A stretch of DNA of 64,000 nucleotides from Limnobaculum parvum. Its GTDB lineage: Bacteria; Pseudomonadota; Gammaproteobacteria; Enterobacterales; Enterobacteriaceae. Below are positions 62,118 through 64,000 of the stretch, one piece after another (position 1 is the first letter of the stretch; each line of letters opens with the position of its first letter). The stretch lies in assembly GCF_003096015.2 (NCBI RefSeq), contig NZ_CP029185.2, forward strand, positions 1-64,000. Reading direction: 5' to 3'. A program made the translations under genes and the position numbers. The notes under the pieces were generated by a model. It ran no database searches, had not been told where the DNA came from, and was given only the letters and a program-made list of their open reading frames with translations.

Positions 62118-63119
62118 ATGTTTAGGAAAAACAACATGTCACAAATAAACAAACCGTCCGCATGGTTACGTGCGTCGGCGATAGGGCTTGTCCCAGCATT
62201 ATTGGCTTTCAACGTGATGGCCAAAGGCGTTGTCATCCATGATGAGATGGAGATTAGTCCAGTGGATTCGTCGGATGCCCCAGTGGTCGCCACGCCAGGA
62301 CCAGCCATTACCATGACCCATACCGGTACTCAGTACGTACCGGTAGGCCGTATTGGCAATTCACTGTCTCAGGTGGTGTTTTATCATCCGAAGAGAGCGG
62401 GCGATAGCGCGATTGGTGTTGCCAATATCTATGTGGACCGTGAGTTTCAGGGTGCATTAAGAACCGGTCAGTTTAGCGTGTTCTGTGTAGAGCCGGGTAA
62501 ACACATTATTGAAGCTTATCAGAATGATGCGCCTAACTATACGGGTAAAGAAGTTCCACGCACCATGGCTCGCCTAGACGGTGGAAAAACTTACTTTGTT
62601 GAAACCAATGCCGACCAAAACGTGGGTACACCGGTCTCTGTAAACCGTACTCAGGCTGAAAGCCAACTGTTTGGTTATAAGAACAGCGCCACTATTAACC
62701 GTGCTTCAGCGGTGAGAGCGTGTGAATACATCGGTGGTATGTCACAACTGGGTAACGTGCTGTTTAGCTTCGCCGGTAGAAAAGTGTCGGATATCGAAGC
62801 GGGTGGTAAAGATATCGTTGAAAACATGGCGGACTACATCAAGGGTCAGCCGCAGATTCAGCGTGTGGATATTGTTGGTCATGCGGACCCAGTAGGTAGC
62901 CCGGCATTCAACCAGAAACTGTCTGTACAACGTGCAGAAACAGTGAAGAAAATGCTGGTGTCTAAAGGTGTACCGGCTTCATTACTGTTCACCAGTGGTG
63001 AAGGGGACAACAACCCAACCGTCGATTGCAGTGGTTTACCGAATAAAGAACGTAATTTCTGTAACCGTGCTAACCGTCGTGTGGATGCATTGATCCAGAC
63101 AAACACAAACGCTGAATAA
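62118..63119 (+). CDS. OmpA-family protein of adhesin locus 2
   Basis: This 333-aa protein is a near-duplicate of the one at 31614-32615, with the same signal peptide layout, uncharacterised middle region and C-terminal OmpA-like domain (VDIVGHADPVGSPAFNQKLS). Differences cluster in codons 9-27 of the signal peptide and a few positions elsewhere (for example ALRTGQ for ALKSGE). Most of the coding sequence and the whole upstream spacer are identical, indicating recent duplication or conversion. The same AGGAG precedes the ATG by 5 bp. As in locus 1 it lies between the giant adhesin and the ABC gene, so its role is probably tied to adhesin secretion or to anchoring the secretion complex to peptidoglycan (inference). 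Confidence 0.9.
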   Translation: MFRKNNMSQINKPSAWLRASAIGLVPALLAFNVMAKGVVIHDEMEISPVDSSDAPVVATPGPAITMTHTGTQYVPVGRIGNSLSQVVFYHPKRAGDSAIGVANIYVDREFQGALRTGQFSVFCVEPGKHIIEAYQNDAPNYTGKEVPRTMARLDGGKTYFVETNADQNVGTPVSVNRTQAESQLFGYKNSATINRASAVRACEYIGGMSQLGNVLFSFAGRKVSDIEAGGKDIVENMADYIKGQPQIQRVDIVGHADPVGSPAFNQKLSVQRAETVKKMLVSKGVPASLLFTSGEGDNNPTVDCSGLPNKERNFCNRANRRVDALIQTNTNAE

Positions 63120-63141
63120 TCGTTTGTTGTAATCAGTAAAC

Positions 63142-63210
63142 AACCGGCCTGGCTAACAGGCCGGTTAATGATATCGCCAGCGGGTTTGTGGAGAGCCTGC
63201 TGACGATATC
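63142..63210 (+). promoter_or_regulatory. Double stem-loop RNA element between ompA 2 and the second ABC gene
   Basis: The first hairpin (63142-63166) is identical to that in locus 1. The second (63170-63210) has changed bases in both arms in a way that preserves pairing. A C-G pair became T-A, and a T-A pair became C-G. Confidence 0.65.
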
Positions 63211-63284
63211 AGCAGTTAAACGGCTAGAAGATTGCCAAAAAATAGCTAAAAAGTTGTAAGCATATTACCAAAACAGGAATATCT

Positions 63285-64000
63285 ATGAGTCAGGATTTTG
63301 ACGCCAAAACGGATGCTCAACAGGACAGTTTACTATGGTCTGTTCAGTGGCTGGCCGCCTATTATGATAAACCGGCCAGTGCGGCGGTTTTGTATGCAGG
63401 TTTACCCAGAGAGCCGAAACTCAGCCCGCAATTAGCACTGCGGATGCTTGACCAGATCGGTATGGCGACTAGCTGGGTTGAAAGGGATTTAAATCAGTTA
63501 TTTTCTTACCTGTTTCCGGTCGCGATAGCGCGTAAAGACGGTACTCACTGTATTGTCACCGAACGGATGGGTAAAGGCGCAAATACCTCTTACCGGATAC
63601 TTTTGCCTGAGAATGGGGGCGGTGAAGTCATCATGCCTGCCAGCGCTCTAGATGAGAGCTACTCTGGCTTTGTCTTATTGTGTAACCCCAAGCCGAAACT
63701 GGATGAGCGCAGTAATGACTGCCTGCCAGAGCCGAATAGAGAGGGGCATTGGCTGTTTTCTACGTTATGGCGCTATCGTCATTACTTTACCAGTGCAGCA
63801 TTAGCCGCGCTGCTGGCTAACGTTCTGACGTTGGCTTCTACCTTCTTCACCATGAACGTGTATGACCGGGTGGTACCAACCCAAGCCTATGTAACCTTAT
63901 GGTCACTGGCGGTGGGTGTGGCCATTGCTATTGTCTTTGAGTTCATCTCACGGTTGGTGAGGGCTCACTTAATTGATATTGCAGGTAAAAAGGCTGATTT
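63285..64000 (+). CDS. T1SS ABC transporter, locus 2 (5' part, cut by window end)
   Basis: Translation from ATG 63285 opens MSQDFDAKTDAQQDSLLWSV and continues for 238 codons without a stop to the window end. It covers the C39-peptidase-like domain and the first transmembrane segments. It is a paralogue of the 32780-34945 transporter, again lacking the catalytic Cys at the peptidase position. AGGA lies shortly upstream. Relative to the first copy there are diverged patches in the N-terminal domain (for example REPKLSP, MATSWVERD and the LLPENGGGEVIMPAS region). From about 63686 to the end the DNA is almost identical. The ATPase domain is outside the window. It presumably exports adhesin 2. Confidence 0.92.
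   Translation, partial: MSQDFDAKTDAQQDSLLWSVQWLAAYYDKPASAAVLYAGLPREPKLSPQLALRMLDQIGMATSWVERDLNQLFSYLFPVAIARKDGTHCIVTERMGKGANTSYRILLPENGGGEVIMPASALDESYSGFVLLCNPKPKLDERSNDCLPEPNREGHWLFSTLWRYRHYFTSAALAALLANVLTLASTFFTMNVYDRVVPTQAYVTLWSLAVGVAIAIVFEFISRLVRAHLIDIAGKKAD

Overview
The window starts exactly at the first codon of dnaA and carries the classic dnaA-dnaN-recF-gyrB operon. The protein sequences (GTG-started DnaA of 462 aa, GyrB of 806 aa, about E. coli GyrB length) point to a gammaproteobacterium of the order Enterobacterales. A member of the Budviciaceae is a plausible but unproven guess, because only core genes and paralogous adhesins are visible.

Layout. 1-6101: replication/gyrase operon and its terminator. 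6102-8471: a medium-chain dehydrogenase/reductase gene divergent from a LysR-type regulator. 8472-9548: very AT-rich, gene-free DNA. 9549-38807: a complete type 1 secretion (T1SS) adhesin locus, consisting of a 7325-aa BapA-type adhesin, an OmpA-family lipid-free outer-membrane/periplasmic protein, a LapB/LssB-type ABC transporter, an HlyD-type adaptor and a TolC-type outer-membrane protein with an unusual 400-residue Pro/Ala-rich N-terminal extension. 38929-39204: a lone IS1 InsA-like zinc-ribbon protein. 39429-40332: a decayed IS66-family element with recognisable terminal inverted repeats. 40333-41108: AT-rich leader DNA. 41109-64000: a second, paralogous locus with a 6973-aa adhesin, a second OmpA protein and the first 238 codons of a second ABC transporter, cut by the window end.

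The two adhesins have the same plan. From the N terminus this is: a BapA prefix-like domain; a hydrophobic segment; a block of exactly 312-bp (104-aa) Ig-like repeats (22 in the first, 17 in the second); six 'superunits' of five Ig-like domains each (about 1575-1584 bp); a few divergent Ig domains; an FG-GAP/VCBS-like segment with DxDxDG calcium motifs; RTX-like repeats; a VCA0849-type T1SS domain; and a second RTX/secretion-type tail. The secreted C terminus should emerge first, so the FG-GAP segment is the likely distal head. Near-identity of some blocks (tandem superunits, C-terminal tails, ompA genes, spacers), against divergence of others (FG-GAP heads, transporter N-terminal domains, upstream regulatory DNA), shows repeated duplication plus gene conversion between the two loci.

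The most interesting items are: the higher-order repeat architecture, with a 1584-bp triplication and a 3162-bp duplication; conversion tracts between adhesins 30 kb apart; a paired stem-loop element between ompA and the ABC gene that shows two compensatory base-pair changes between paralogous copies; the extended TolC-like protein; and the solitary InsA-like protein at the junction of the two loci.
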